Assembly (NCBI GenBank): GCA_019894735.1
Contig: JAGXOB010000003.1
Location: 5,618-69,617 of the forward strand
Length of the DNA stretch: 64,000 bases
Direction: 5' to 3'
DNA from: Promethearchaeota archaeon
Lineage (GTDB): Archaea > Asgardarchaeota > Lokiarchaeia > Sigynarchaeales > SOKP01
The position numbers were made by a program, and so were the translations under genes. The notes beneath the pieces are model-generated. The model saw only the letters and a program-made list of their open reading frames with translations. It made no database searches and was not told where the DNA came from. Within the stretch, counting starts at the first letter, position 1, and each line of letters begins with the position of its first letter. Below, one piece after another: positions 53,457 through 62,343 of the stretch.

Positions 53457-55523
53457 ATGTCGGAGCAGCAATTCCAAATCTGTCGGTTCTGTCAACGAAA
53501 TGTTAAGTTGGCTTATTATTGTGAGGATTGTGGAACTAGTTGTTGTTCTGATTGTTTACATGAAGAAAAAATTGATTCTTATCTTTGTCAAGCTTGTAAT
53601 TCTAAAAATATTTTCGTCCCAGAATCTGGTAATAAGAAAGCTTGCAAAGATTGCGGGGCAGATAATATAGTCAGAACCAACCAGCTCTTAAAATCTTGCC
53701 CTAAGTGTCACTCTCATCAAATAATTAACATCTATGAGAAAAAGGAAGATTTAGAAAAAAACTTCATGGAATTAATTAAAGATTCACGCTCATTTATAGA
53801 TCCCTTAAGAGATTTAGTAAACGCTCTCTATGCATTAAAACAGAAGATTCTGGACGCAAGAGCCCCACCTGTTAAATGCTTTCATTATCCTACTATGGAA
53901 TTAGATTTATTAGCACTCTTTAAGTTATTTATATACGCAAAGGAAACTCTTATTGAGAAGATTCGCAATTTTATCCAGCATCTTTCGATCAATAAAGAAT
54001 ATTTTTTCGATATTTACACTCAGCAGAATTCCAATATACGAATTATCGAAGACATTCTTGAGAATTTGAACAGAAGTTATAATTCGATAACGGATTTTAT
54101 CGAGAATAATGTAATAACTATTAATGCTAGTATTGTAAATCTTTCAAAGAATTTAGTATTCATCGATAAGATTACCTTTTATTTCAAAAATTATATTAAA
54201 TTTCTAAATTTGGCAGAAGAGGAAAAACCGGTTTATGCAATATACGCTAAATTAGCCAATGGACTTAATACGCATGACAAATACAAAAAAAATCAAGGAA
54301 TTCTTTTTATGACCAATTTTGACCTGTCATTTGTTCATGAACACGGAAAGCGGAAAAAAAGGCAAGAAGGTATTTTTAAAGCGCCTGTAAAGGATTTAAC
54401 TAAAGTTCAAATAAGAGGGAAACTGTTTAAAAAGCTTTACATTGAATTCCCCTATGGGAGATATGAATTTACACTTCCCCCAAATTCTATATCGAGGGTA
54501 TTAGATTATCTCTTACTCGCCAGAAGTTTTGACGAGACTGTTATTTATGACAAATTGGCCGCTAAAAAACTATATAACATCGAAATCGATTTGAGTGACA
54601 TTTCAAACTATATTGAAGAAGCTATAAATTCTTTCTTTAGCTTAAAATGCCAATATAATAATATTAGTTCAAATAATAAAGTCTCTGAATATAATGTAGA
54701 ATCATCAATATTCAACCAAAACCCTAATATTATGACTATTAGATCTCCATTCCAACACCAAAACCAAGTTACGAATCAATACAATAATAATTATCCTTAT
54801 CCCCCTTATCAAAATAACAATAGAAATACTAATCAAAGGATGGGACAAATTCAAACTCCTGAGGATTTAAACTACTACGGCAACTCAATGAGACATTATT
54901 TGCCTCCCAATTATAATCAAAATGAGTTTTTCTTACAAAGCTTCTACGACACCAACAGGATACAGAATTATGAGCCTAAACAATTTAATAGAGGTTTTGA
55001 TAATGTTGTCTCTGATATTGATCAAAAAAACCTTTTGATGAGAAAATTAGAACAGCTACAGAAATATGAGAGATCCTTCCCTACTCGAAACGGAATTCAT
55101 AACTATAATGATTTTTTTAATGATACCGCTAATTATAATTTAGATCGAAAAGCTAGAAATATGCCACAGTATCAAGAATTTTCAAGAAATCACCTTTCAG
55201 ATTTGTTTAATCGTGACTCTAGTTCAAATCATCCAGGTGAAAGCTCTAGCTTTCATTCACGGAAACAGAATAAAACAATGCACAAGAAAATGTTTGACTA
55301 TGAGAAAGAGAAATATAGCCTCGAAGAAACTTTAAAAGCTTTAGACTCTAAATTTGAATCTGGAGATATTTCTGAAATTGATTATTTTAAAAATTTTAAG
55401 AATTTACAAAAGGAAATATACATAATTGGAAAAAATATTGAAGCATTAGACTCTGACATGGAAGATGAAGAATTATTAAGAGGTCCAGCTAAAGAATTTA
55501 ATAGAAAAAGTTATTATACTTAA
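53457..55523 (+). CDS. Zinc finger-coiled coil-PH-like-SHOCT protein (eukaryote-like)
   Basis: 688 residues, multi-domain. Residues ~9-47 are a cross-brace treble-clef zinc finger with the spacing CxxC-x9-CxxC-x4-CxxC...CxxC, seen in FYVE and similar to B-box/RING. Residues ~60-85 are a zinc ribbon (CKDCGADN... CPKCHSH). A long helical, partly coiled-coil region runs to ~250. Residues ~265-365 resemble a PH/GRAM barrel (GILFMTNFDLSFVHEHG; YIEFPYGRYEFTLPP; final helix). Residues ~400-590 are disordered, rich in Asn, Tyr, Gln and Pro. Residues ~615-665 look like a SHOCT-type helical hairpin (ALDSKFESGDISEIDYFKNF). The combination suggests membrane binding. The RRHHCR lipid motif of FYVE is absent, so lipid choice is unknown. 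It converges with the ESCRT-III gene. Confidence 0.8.
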   Translation: MSEQQFQICRFCQRNVKLAYYCEDCGTSCCSDCLHEEKIDSYLCQACNSKNIFVPESGNKKACKDCGADNIVRTNQLLKSCPKCHSHQIINIYEKKEDLEKNFMELIKDSRSFIDPLRDLVNALYALKQKILDARAPPVKCFHYPTMELDLLALFKLFIYAKETLIEKIRNFIQHLSINKEYFFDIYTQQNSNIRIIEDILENLNRSYNSITDFIENNVITINASIVNLSKNLVFIDKITFYFKNYIKFLNLAEEEKPVYAIYAKLANGLNTHDKYKKNQGILFMTNFDLSFVHEHGKRKKRQEGIFKAPVKDLTKVQIRGKLFKKLYIEFPYGRYEFTLPPNSISRVLDYLLLARSFDETVIYDKLAAKKLYNIEIDLSDISNYIEEAINSFFSLKCQYNNISSNNKVSEYNVESSIFNQNPNIMTIRSPFQHQNQVTNQYNNNYPYPPYQNNNRNTNQRMGQIQTPEDLNYYGNSMRHYLPPNYNQNEFFLQSFYDTNRIQNYEPKQFNRGFDNVVSDIDQKNLLMRKLEQLQKYERSFPTRNGIHNYNDFFNDTANYNLDRKARNMPQYQEFSRNHLSDLFNRDSSSNHPGESSSFHSRKQNKTMHKKMFDYEKEKYSLEETLKALDSKFESGDISEIDYFKNFKNLQKEIYIIGKNIEALDSDMEDEELLRGPAKEFNRKSYYT

Positions 55524-55557
55524 AACTTCTCTATACAGTTTATTAAGTCTGAAAGAA

Positions 55558-56217
55558 TTAACTCCCTTCTAATTCTTTTCTAAGCTTATCAATTTCGTCT
55601 TCTAATTTTGCTTTTGTTCTAATTTCAGGTTCTTCTTCTATATCGTCAAACTCTGAAATGTAAGCAAGTTCATCGTCTGGTACTTCAGGCATTTGTCCGC
55701 CTTGTTCTAAGAGCATTTCCGTTTCAAGTTGATTTAATTCGTCAGTGACATCAATTGCTAAATCAATCTCAGGATCACCAGCAAGAATTTCGGCAGATTC
55801 TTCTATTTCTGATACATATAATTCAGAGTCCTCTGCGATTTCGGCGATCTTTTCGGGGGCCACATGAGATGCAATACCTTGTAGCTCGTCTCTAATTCCA
55901 CCCATTAAGTCACCTGTCATGGATATCATAGATCCCTCTTGAATAGCTTCGAGCTGACGTTCTATCTTAGCCCGAATATTGTTTGCGCGGTCCACCTTCA
56001 TCTGATACTGTTTGTGCTGAATTAGATAGTTTTTAGCCCTATTTCTCTCTCCCCTCTTTATTGCAATCTTAGCGTTCTTTCTCGCAATCTCTGCTCTTTT
56101 GTTATAAGTTTTATTTGCTAACGCGATTTTTCTAATATGAGCTTTTGCTTTAATTACGAGGTCATCGTTTTCTTTCTTTTTTCTAGGAAATAATTTTCCT
56201 TTTAATTTCGCACACAC
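55558..56217 (-). CDS. ESCRT-III protein, Snf7 family
   Basis: 219 residues from a GTG at 56217. The first ~110 residues are strongly basic helices (KKKENDDLVIKAKAHIRKIALAN; KAIKRGERNRAKNYL-type hairpin), the Snf7 alpha1-alpha2 core. A central QLEAIQEGSMISMTGDLMGGIRDEL linker and an acidic second half (IAEIAEDSELYVSEIEES; ELNQLETEMLLEQ) follow, and the last ~20 residues (KLEDEIDKLRKELEGS) resemble an MIM1-type Vps4-binding helix. Charge reversal from basic N-half to acidic C-half is the ESCRT-III plan. ESCRT-III filaments remodel membranes and divide cells. No Vps4, EAP30 or Vps25 gene is adjacent, unlike the usual Asgard cluster. Sub-type (Vps20/32/60 versus Vps2/24/46) was not decided. Confidence 0.82.
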   Translation of the reverse strand: MCAKLKGKLFPRKKKENDDLVIKAKAHIRKIALANKTYNKRAEIARKNAKIAIKRGERNRAKNYLIQHKQYQMKVDRANNIRAKIERQLEAIQEGSMISMTGDLMGGIRDELQGIASHVAPEKIAEIAEDSELYVSEIEESAEILAGDPEIDLAIDVTDELNQLETEMLLEQGGQMPEVPDDELAYISEFDDIEEEPEIRTKAKLEDEIDKLRKELEGS

Positions 56218-56356
56218 TTTCTAATCACTCGAAATTTAATGGTGTTTCTTTTATAATTATTATGATTTTATTTACTTAAAAATTTGATAGAATTTAATTT
56301 AGTATAATGATTCTTATCCATAAAACTTTCATAGACCAAACTTTGATGATTCTAAA

Positions 56357-57460
56357 ATGAAAAAAATCATATTAAATTTCGAGAAAAAAACAAATAATTT
56401 TAAAGCTTTAATACAAGAAGCTTTGAACATGAATCTCCTTAATATTTTGGTCTCTAAAGAGACTCGTTCTGAATTAAAACAAGTTGAGCGTATTAATACT
56501 TTTTCTAAAGATACCGAACTACCCGTTAAAAATTTAATATTTAAAAATCTTGAACACCTCAAAAGCAGTAAAAAATTAGAAGCAAATAGAGGTATTATTT
56601 TGGAGTTAACCATTAAAGCGGATGAACAAAAAGTGATAGAGCTTTCAAAAATAAATGAAGTTGATTTTATAATTGTTTCTGCAAAAGATTGGAAAATAAT
56701 ACCCTTTGAGAATCTTATTGCAAAAATGCATACAAATGATACAGAACTAATTGCCTCAGTTGAGAACTTAAAAGAAGCAGAATTAATGCTAAAAACCCTT
56801 GAAATCGGCACAGATGGAATATTAATTACTCCAAAAAAAATCGATGACATCATAGAATTGAAAAAATTACTAATAAGCGAACATGATATTGAATTAGTAA
56901 GAGCAAAAGTTATCAATTTACAAAATATTCCCGAAAGCGAAAGAGTGTGTGTTGATACTACTTCTTTATTAAGCTCTGGTGAGGGGATGCTTGTTGGAAG
57001 CACTGCGAAAGGATTTGCTTTAGTGCATGCTGAAGTATTCGAAACGCAATTTGTTTCCTCAAGACCTTTCAGAGTAAATGCGGGGGATGTTTCAGCATAT
57101 ATTTTAGTTCCAAGCGATAATAAAGACGAAGAATATCAAACGAAATATTTAAGTGAATTAAAGGGAGGAGATCGTGTTATTGCTGTAAAAAATAACGGTG
57201 AGGTAAGAATCATCACAGTAGGTAGAGTTAAAATTGAAACACGCCCTATGTTAAGATTAGAATTAGAAATTGACAAGCAAGGTAAAAAGATAAAGATAAA
57301 TTATATTGGGCAAAATGCAGAAACGATTCGATTAGTTAAAGCTGATGGTGATCCAGTTTCAATTGTAGATATTAAAGTTGGAGACGAAGTTTTAGTTCAT
57401 ATTGGTCCTGGTGCAACTCATTTTGGTACAAAAATTAAAGAAACTATTGTTGAAAAATAG
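56357..57460 (+). CDS. aroB': 3-dehydroquinate synthase II (archaeal)
   Basis: 367 residues of the archaeal AroB' family, which makes 3-dehydroquinate from the aspartate-semialdehyde/6-deoxy-5-ketofructose product in aromatic biosynthesis. The conserved second half is clear: RVCVDTTSLLSSGEGMLVGSTAKGFALVHAE, SSRPFRVNAGDVSAYIL, YLSELKGGDRV and HIGPGATHFGTKIKETI at the C-terminus. The start ATG at 56357 overlaps no other gene. No AroA' partner is in the window. It is divergent from ESCRT-III. Confidence 0.95.
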   Translation: MKKIILNFEKKTNNFKALIQEALNMNLLNILVSKETRSELKQVERINTFSKDTELPVKNLIFKNLEHLKSSKKLEANRGIILELTIKADEQKVIELSKINEVDFIIVSAKDWKIIPFENLIAKMHTNDTELIASVENLKEAELMLKTLEIGTDGILITPKKIDDIIELKKLLISEHDIELVRAKVINLQNIPESERVCVDTTSLLSSGEGMLVGSTAKGFALVHAEVFETQFVSSRPFRVNAGDVSAYILVPSDNKDEEYQTKYLSELKGGDRVIAVKNNGEVRIITVGRVKIETRPMLRLELEIDKQGKKIKINYIGQNAETIRLVKADGDPVSIVDIKVGDEVLVHIGPGATHFGTKIKETIVEK

Positions 57461-57475
57461 AAATTATTAAAATTT

Positions 57476-57937
57476 CTAATTACCTTTATAAACCGCAATA
57501 GTACTCTTGGATTCTTCTAGTTTTACTGTAATTTTCTTATCTGAATATATCTCTTTTAATTTATCGTGAACAAATTTTGCTAAAAGTTCACTAGTTGTTG
57601 CTGGTAAAGGCAATAGCATCACATCCGTTTTAGGAAAAACATATCGCTTATTGGTATTAGTTACAATTTCAATCGATTCTGAGGTTTCAGATATTGTGTG
57701 ATCTTTCGACAATTCGGGAACTAAAACGCGATGATCTAAAGGTTTTACTATCCCTTTTATTTTTTCCTTTAATTCAATAAAATCTACGACGAAATAATTC
57801 TCGTTTAACGGTGCTTCTACTTCTACAGATACGTAATAATTGTGCCCATGTAGTTTTGAGCATTGATGTGGTTCCTTTAAAAAGTGGGAAGCACTGAACT
57901 TTATTCGAGTTGCACTAACTATAACCTTATAACTCAT
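57476..57937 (-). CDS. queD: QueD/6-pyruvoyl-tetrahydropterin synthase family
   Basis: 153 residues. The zinc ligands H18, H30 and H32 and the catalytic Cys C26 form the motif C-x3-HGH in CSKLHGHNYYV. Later conserved parts are VVDFIELKEKIK, LDHRVL and the PATTSELLAKFV block. QueD makes 6-carboxy-tetrahydropterin, the second step to 7-cyano-7-deazaguanine (archaeosine/queuosine). It is divergent from the SDR-QueC fusion gene, which suggests a shared deazaguanine function. A PTPS for pterin synthesis is the alternative. Confidence 0.88.
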   Translation of the reverse strand: MSYKVIVSATRIKFSASHFLKEPHQCSKLHGHNYYVSVEVEAPLNENYFVVDFIELKEKIKGIVKPLDHRVLVPELSKDHTISETSESIEIVTNTNKRYVFPKTDVMLLPLPATTSELLAKFVHDKLKEIYSDKKITVKLEESKSTIAVYKGN

Positions 57938-57966
57938 AGAACTCTGCTTTCATCTTTTTTTTAAAA

Positions 57967-57975
57967 TTTATATAT
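57967..57975 (-). promoter_or_regulatory. TATA-box candidate for queD
   Basis: On the minus strand the sequence reads ATATATAAA and starts about 30 bases before the queD ATG at 57937, which suits a leaderless or short-leader transcript. Confidence 0.4.
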
Positions 57976-58076
57976 TTTTCCCTTTAAAATCATAACACTT
58001 GTACAGTAGATCGTTAACTACTTTTTAATTTATACACTCTAAATATAAATTTACTCCAGAAATAAATATCAAAGAG

Positions 58077-59630
58077 ATGACGATAAAAAAAAAAATTGCA
58101 ATTACTGGTGCAAATGGATATTTAGGAATGCAAACAATCGCAGCAGCGTTAGAGAGAAATATTATGATACACGCCGTTATCCGAAGGAGTGAAGTAATTG
58201 AATCAATTAAAAAGGATGGAAATGAAGTTTTTTTAGTTAAAAACTTTGAAAAAAACGCCTTAGAAGCTGCTTTCAAAGGATGTGAATCAGTAATTCATTT
58301 TGCTAACATTGTTTGCGGAAGCAAGGAGCTGTTTGAAGCTGTAAATATTGAAGGGTTAAAAAATATTATTACAGCAGCAGAAAATGTAGGCATTTCGAGA
58401 ATTGTTTATTCATCAGGCCTTGGGGTTGATCAATTTGGTGAAAAAGACTGGGCGAATAATAATTACTTCTATTCTAAAAAAAAAGCAGAAGAATTATTAA
58501 TTAAAAGTAATATTGCTTATGTCATTTTTCGACCATCATATATTCTAGGTTCAAATGATGAGTTAATACCAGATCTCATTGAACAAATATACGAAGGAAA
58601 AGTGTACATTGCAGGAAACGGGGAAGTACCAATGCAACCTATCTATGTAGGAGACGCAATAACTGCTTTTTTAAATGCTTCGTTGGGAAAAGGAGAAGAT
58701 AATAGAATCTATAACTTAGTGGGTTTACAGACAATAAATATGAAACGCTTAGTAGAAATTGTGTGGCAAGCTATCAAGGATATAGGGTTGAATATTCCTC
58801 CACCAATATATGAGTATATTTCTTATGATTCTGCTCCTGCAAAGTTAGAAATATGCACAGAAATGGTAGATATAATGAAATGTGATATCATCGCTGATGG
58901 TAAAATAGCTGCAGAAGCATTAGAGTTTAAATTATCTCCTATCGAAGACGCAATTAAAAAAGCGGTTAAAACAAAATTAACTTCCAGTATTAAAAATCAA
59001 CATAAAAAATCTATACTAATGTTATCCGGAGGTATAGACTCCGCAACAGCTCTATATTGGGCTCTTAGTAAAAATTACGATGTAATTGCTTTATCTATGA
59101 ATTACAAATGGAGACCAAAAAAAGAAATAGAAGCTACTAAAAAACTTGTTGAATTAACAGAAGTCCCTCTGGTTGAAGTACCTATACCTTATATAATGGG
59201 GGCTGTAGATTTAAGGTTCGAGGGATATCCTATTCCTTCAGCTGAAAATGCTCCTGAAGGCTTTATACCCTTAAAGAATTTAATATTTTACTCTATTGCT
59301 GCATATTTTGCTGAAGTTTATGGATGTAATTTTATTATTGGTGGGCACAATCAAGATGATATCGATAAATTTTCAGATGTTGGTTTATCCTTTTTTAATT
59401 CATTAGAAAAGATAATTGAAATTTCTAAACACGATAAAAATTTACACGATATTGAATTTATAATGCCTCTATCTAACAAAACAAAGGGTGAAGTGTTCGA
59501 ATTAGCGAGTAAATTGAATGTTCCTTTTGAAGTTACTTGGAGTTGCTACGGAGATTTTGAAGAGCCTTGTGGTAGATGCTCCTCGTGTGTCTCCCGTCAG
59601 AAGGCTTTAAATTTAATTAACAAGAATTAG
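58077..59630 (+). CDS. SDR epimerase-QueC fusion protein
   Basis: 517 residues with two domains in one frame. Residues ~1-295 are an extended SDR: GANGYLG at 11-17, SSGLG serine near 117, YSKKK (Tyr/Lys pair) near 131, RPSYILG near 152 and NAD-type strands. Residues ~310-517 are QueC (7-cyano-7-deazaguanine synthase): PP-loop LSGGIDS at 316-322, IGGHNQDD, and the zinc site C490/C498/C501/C504. QueC makes preQ0 from 7-carboxy-7-deazaguanine and ammonia with ATP. Why an SDR is attached is unknown; it might act on a sugar or on the deazaguanine product. QueD lies divergently just upstream, QueE was not found. Both halves keep their catalytic residues, so it looks functional. Confidence 0.88.
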   Translation: MTIKKKIAITGANGYLGMQTIAAALERNIMIHAVIRRSEVIESIKKDGNEVFLVKNFEKNALEAAFKGCESVIHFANIVCGSKELFEAVNIEGLKNIITAAENVGISRIVYSSGLGVDQFGEKDWANNNYFYSKKKAEELLIKSNIAYVIFRPSYILGSNDELIPDLIEQIYEGKVYIAGNGEVPMQPIYVGDAITAFLNASLGKGEDNRIYNLVGLQTINMKRLVEIVWQAIKDIGLNIPPPIYEYISYDSAPAKLEICTEMVDIMKCDIIADGKIAAEALEFKLSPIEDAIKKAVKTKLTSSIKNQHKKSILMLSGGIDSATALYWALSKNYDVIALSMNYKWRPKKEIEATKKLVELTEVPLVEVPIPYIMGAVDLRFEGYPIPSAENAPEGFIPLKNLIFYSIAAYFAEVYGCNFIIGGHNQDDIDKFSDVGLSFFNSLEKIIEISKHDKNLHDIEFIMPLSNKTKGEVFELASKLNVPFEVTWSCYGDFEEPCGRCSSCVSRQKALNLINKN

Positions 59631-59691
59631 CTAAAAATTATAAAGTTTAAATTAATGATTATAATAATATCGTTAAAGGTTGAATATTAAA

Positions 59692-60948
59692 ATGATATAT
59701 TGGGCTCCGTTATTACATATGTATCAACCTAGTTTTCAAGATAGTAGGGTGTTACGGCAGATAGACAAAGAATGCTATAAACCGTTATTTAGAATGCTAG
59801 ATGAGCATGATAATGTTAAAATTAGCTTAAACATTAACGCCGTTCTAATAGAAATGTTAGAAGAATTTGATCTAAGTGATACAATAGAACTACTAAAAAA
59901 CTTGGTGTTTGGTAATAAAATTGAGATTGTTGGAACAGCAAAATTCCATCCGATCCTTCCACTTATTCCACAAAATGAAGCTGAGCATCAGATAAAAATA
60001 AATGAACAAGTAATTAGAAAAGAATTTCAACAGTGGGAAAGAAGGGGATTTTTCCCTCCTGAAATGTCAATTTCTTCCCAAGTCGCGAAATATGTTCGCG
60101 AAAAAGGGTATAAATGGGTTATAATGAGCGGTATCGCCTGCCCTATCGAATGGCCTTACGATCAAATCTATACTTCCCCGAATGGTCTAATGTTATTTTT
60201 TAGAGACGATATTTTAAGTAATAAAATTGCCTTTAACGATATAACCGCAAAAGAATTTGTTGACCAATTAGAGTTAAATTTTAACAAAGGAAGACAGGAC
60301 AAAAATAGGGATAGATTTTTCATAACAGCAATGGATTCAGAAACTTTTGGCCATCACATAAAAAAATTTGAGAGGACTTTTTTAAGCAAAACTTTTGAAC
60401 TTATTAAAGATCAAAAGGAAATAGAAATAGAGTTTATCTCTAATTTGATTAAATATTTTCCTATTCACAAAGAACAAATAATTCCAAAAGAATCGAGCTG
60501 GAGTACAACTTACGACGATATGAAGGTAAATATTCCATATCCGTTATGGGATCACCCTGATAATCGTATTCATTCGCTGTTTTGGAAAATAATGAGGAGC
60601 TTAAACAATTTAATAAACTTAATAGAGAATATAGATTTGAAAATTGAATGGGAAGTAGAGAGACACTATAATACCGCTAGATGGTTTTATGATAGAGGTA
60701 TATGTTCAGACACTACTTGGTGGGCTAACCCTGAACGTGGGACTTGGAGCCCGAATTTGATTTATAAAGGAATTGAATTACTTATGAGATCTGCGTTAAA
60801 TGCTCAACTTGCCTTAGTGCATGCCAATAAATCTGATTTAGGAGAGGGATATTTTGATTCGATTTCCTTCTATCATAATTTAATACTAATGGAACTCTAC
60901 TCAAGAACAAAAACAAAAAAAAAACATGATAGAGAGAATCCCCAGTAA
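59692..60948 (+). CDS. Glycoside hydrolase family 57
   Basis: 418 residues from ATG 59692; TTG 59680 is possible but has worse spacing to AAAGG at 59674-59678. The N-terminus YWAPLLHMYQP is the GH57 motif 1 (HxHQP-like with Tyr in place of the second His/Gln pattern). FFPPEMSIS and FITAMDSETFGHH (near residue 220) are motifs 3 and 4, where the catalytic acid lies. Family members act on alpha-glucans (4-alpha-glucanotransferase, amylopullulanase, branching enzyme). It could process the glycogen-like polymer made by the GT5 enzyme. It is followed by the zinc-ribbon CPBP gene. Confidence 0.85.
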   Translation: MIYWAPLLHMYQPSFQDSRVLRQIDKECYKPLFRMLDEHDNVKISLNINAVLIEMLEEFDLSDTIELLKNLVFGNKIEIVGTAKFHPILPLIPQNEAEHQIKINEQVIRKEFQQWERRGFFPPEMSISSQVAKYVREKGYKWVIMSGIACPIEWPYDQIYTSPNGLMLFFRDDILSNKIAFNDITAKEFVDQLELNFNKGRQDKNRDRFFITAMDSETFGHHIKKFERTFLSKTFELIKDQKEIEIEFISNLIKYFPIHKEQIIPKESSWSTTYDDMKVNIPYPLWDHPDNRIHSLFWKIMRSLNNLINLIENIDLKIEWEVERHYNTARWFYDRGICSDTTWWANPERGTWSPNLIYKGIELLMRSALNAQLALVHANKSDLGEGYFDSISFYHNLILMELYSRTKTKKKHDRENPQ

Positions 60949-61106
60949 TATAATTAAACAACACAAATGCGTAATGTATAGATAGCTCACTAATTGTCAT
61001 TATATCATTTTGCTTGCATAAAATAACAATAAAATATATAATTTTAAATTTGATATATAAACTAAGTACACCTTTGCAGAATAAAATATCATATTTATTT
61101 AGAATA

Positions 61107-62225
61107 ATGTCAAAAGAGAATGAAAAACAACGAGTAACTAAATTTTGCGTGTATTGTGGCACTACAATTGAAGAAAATACAGCTTATTGCCCTAATCCTA
61201 AATGTGGAAAATTAGTGATAAATATAAAACCGAGTGAAGATAGTTTCGAGAAACAAATATCAACACCCAAATTAAAAAAAAAGGAAGTAATATCGCGAAT
61301 ATGTTCAGGATGTGGGTCAATAATAACTTCCTCACTATTAGAGCAATGTCCTATATGTGATACAAAATTAGAAAAAAGTTCCGAACAAAAGGGTGAAGCT
61401 CAAGATGCAAAACCTCAAAGAAAGACGGGGTACGTTTTTACAAATAAAAAGCTGGTACCAGAACAAAGGTTTATCTTAAAACGAAACGAATGGAATTTTA
61501 GGGAGGGTATTAGTGTTTTTGGTAACTCATTAATGGCGTATATAACTATTCGGTTAATAATAACTATGCTATTAACTTTACAATTAGGGTCAACAGATCC
61601 CTTAGATTTGAATATTACAACAATTCTCATAAGTCAACTTCCAGATATTATTTTTGGATTATATCCTCTATATTACATTATTTCAAAAAAACATAAATCC
61701 CAAAAATTGGGTTTAATGATTAATACCAGATATCTTGTTATTGCTTTGATTATAGGAATTATTGCAAGCGTAGGATTGATACTACTCGATAACTTTTCGT
61801 CTATAATAATTAGTTTTATGTACAATTCGGGTATCGATTTCTTCGATGTAATTGCTTATTTAGAAGAGGAATATCTAATACTTCAAAGTGCAGATTTAAT
61901 TTTTATAGTATTATTAATAGCACTCATTAGCTTATCAGTAATTTCAATCGAAATCGCTTTTAGAGGCGTTTTGCATAACACGTTAAAAGCACGTTTTAAT
62001 AATGATTTCCTCGGTAAATCTTCAACAATTGTTATTGTTGCGTTGATTTATTCGGCTCTTTTCCTCTTTTTTACGCTGCCTATTGGAATCTATTTCTTTA
62101 TTCCTAATTTCATGGTCTTCCTGGTTTTAGGCATCACTTATGAAATTAATCATAATCTACTAAGTACGATCATTGCCAATGTAGCCTATAACATATTCCT
62201 AATTATCTTAATTGTATATTTCTAA
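61107..62225 (+). CDS. Zinc-ribbon/CPBP-like membrane protein
   Basis: 372 residues from the ATG at 61107; an upstream in-frame ATG at 61014 would add 31 residues that look unlike a protein N-terminus. Two zinc ribbons come first: CVYCG...CPNPKCG and CSGCGS...CPICD. Then about seven transmembrane segments follow. A stretch IEIAFRGVLHNTL matches the CPBP (Rce1-like) EExxxR motif only in part, because the first Glu is Ile; the later HNLLSTIIANVAYN gives an HxxxN-like element. CPBP proteins are membrane proteases or processing enzymes. With these substitutions the protease activity is doubtful. It is co-directed with the GH57 gene. Confidence 0.6.
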   Translation: MSKENEKQRVTKFCVYCGTTIEENTAYCPNPKCGKLVINIKPSEDSFEKQISTPKLKKKEVISRICSGCGSIITSSLLEQCPICDTKLEKSSEQKGEAQDAKPQRKTGYVFTNKKLVPEQRFILKRNEWNFREGISVFGNSLMAYITIRLIITMLLTLQLGSTDPLDLNITTILISQLPDIIFGLYPLYYIISKKHKSQKLGLMINTRYLVIALIIGIIASVGLILLDNFSSIIISFMYNSGIDFFDVIAYLEEEYLILQSADLIFIVLLIALISLSVISIEIAFRGVLHNTLKARFNNDFLGKSSTIVIVALIYSALFLFFTLPIGIYFFIPNFMVFLVLGITYEINHNLLSTIIANVAYNIFLIILIVYF

Positions 62226-62343
62226 TTTCTAGATTAATTTTCGTTATCCTTAATATATAAATTTAAAAATAAGAAAAATCAAATATCTCTAGTGGTATTA
62301 TTAGCAACATATGTTCTTTTAAATACGATACGATTTAAACAGC

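Noticed and set aside
53457..55523. A true FYVE domain in the zinc finger protein
   Set aside because: The cysteine spacing fits, but the basic RRHHCR lipid-binding motif is missing, so only the fold class is claimed.
56329..57003. A 224-residue open frame on the minus strand
   Set aside because: It lies wholly within aroB' on the opposite strand, is Ser/Phe-rich and has no recognisable motif; it is an antisense shadow.
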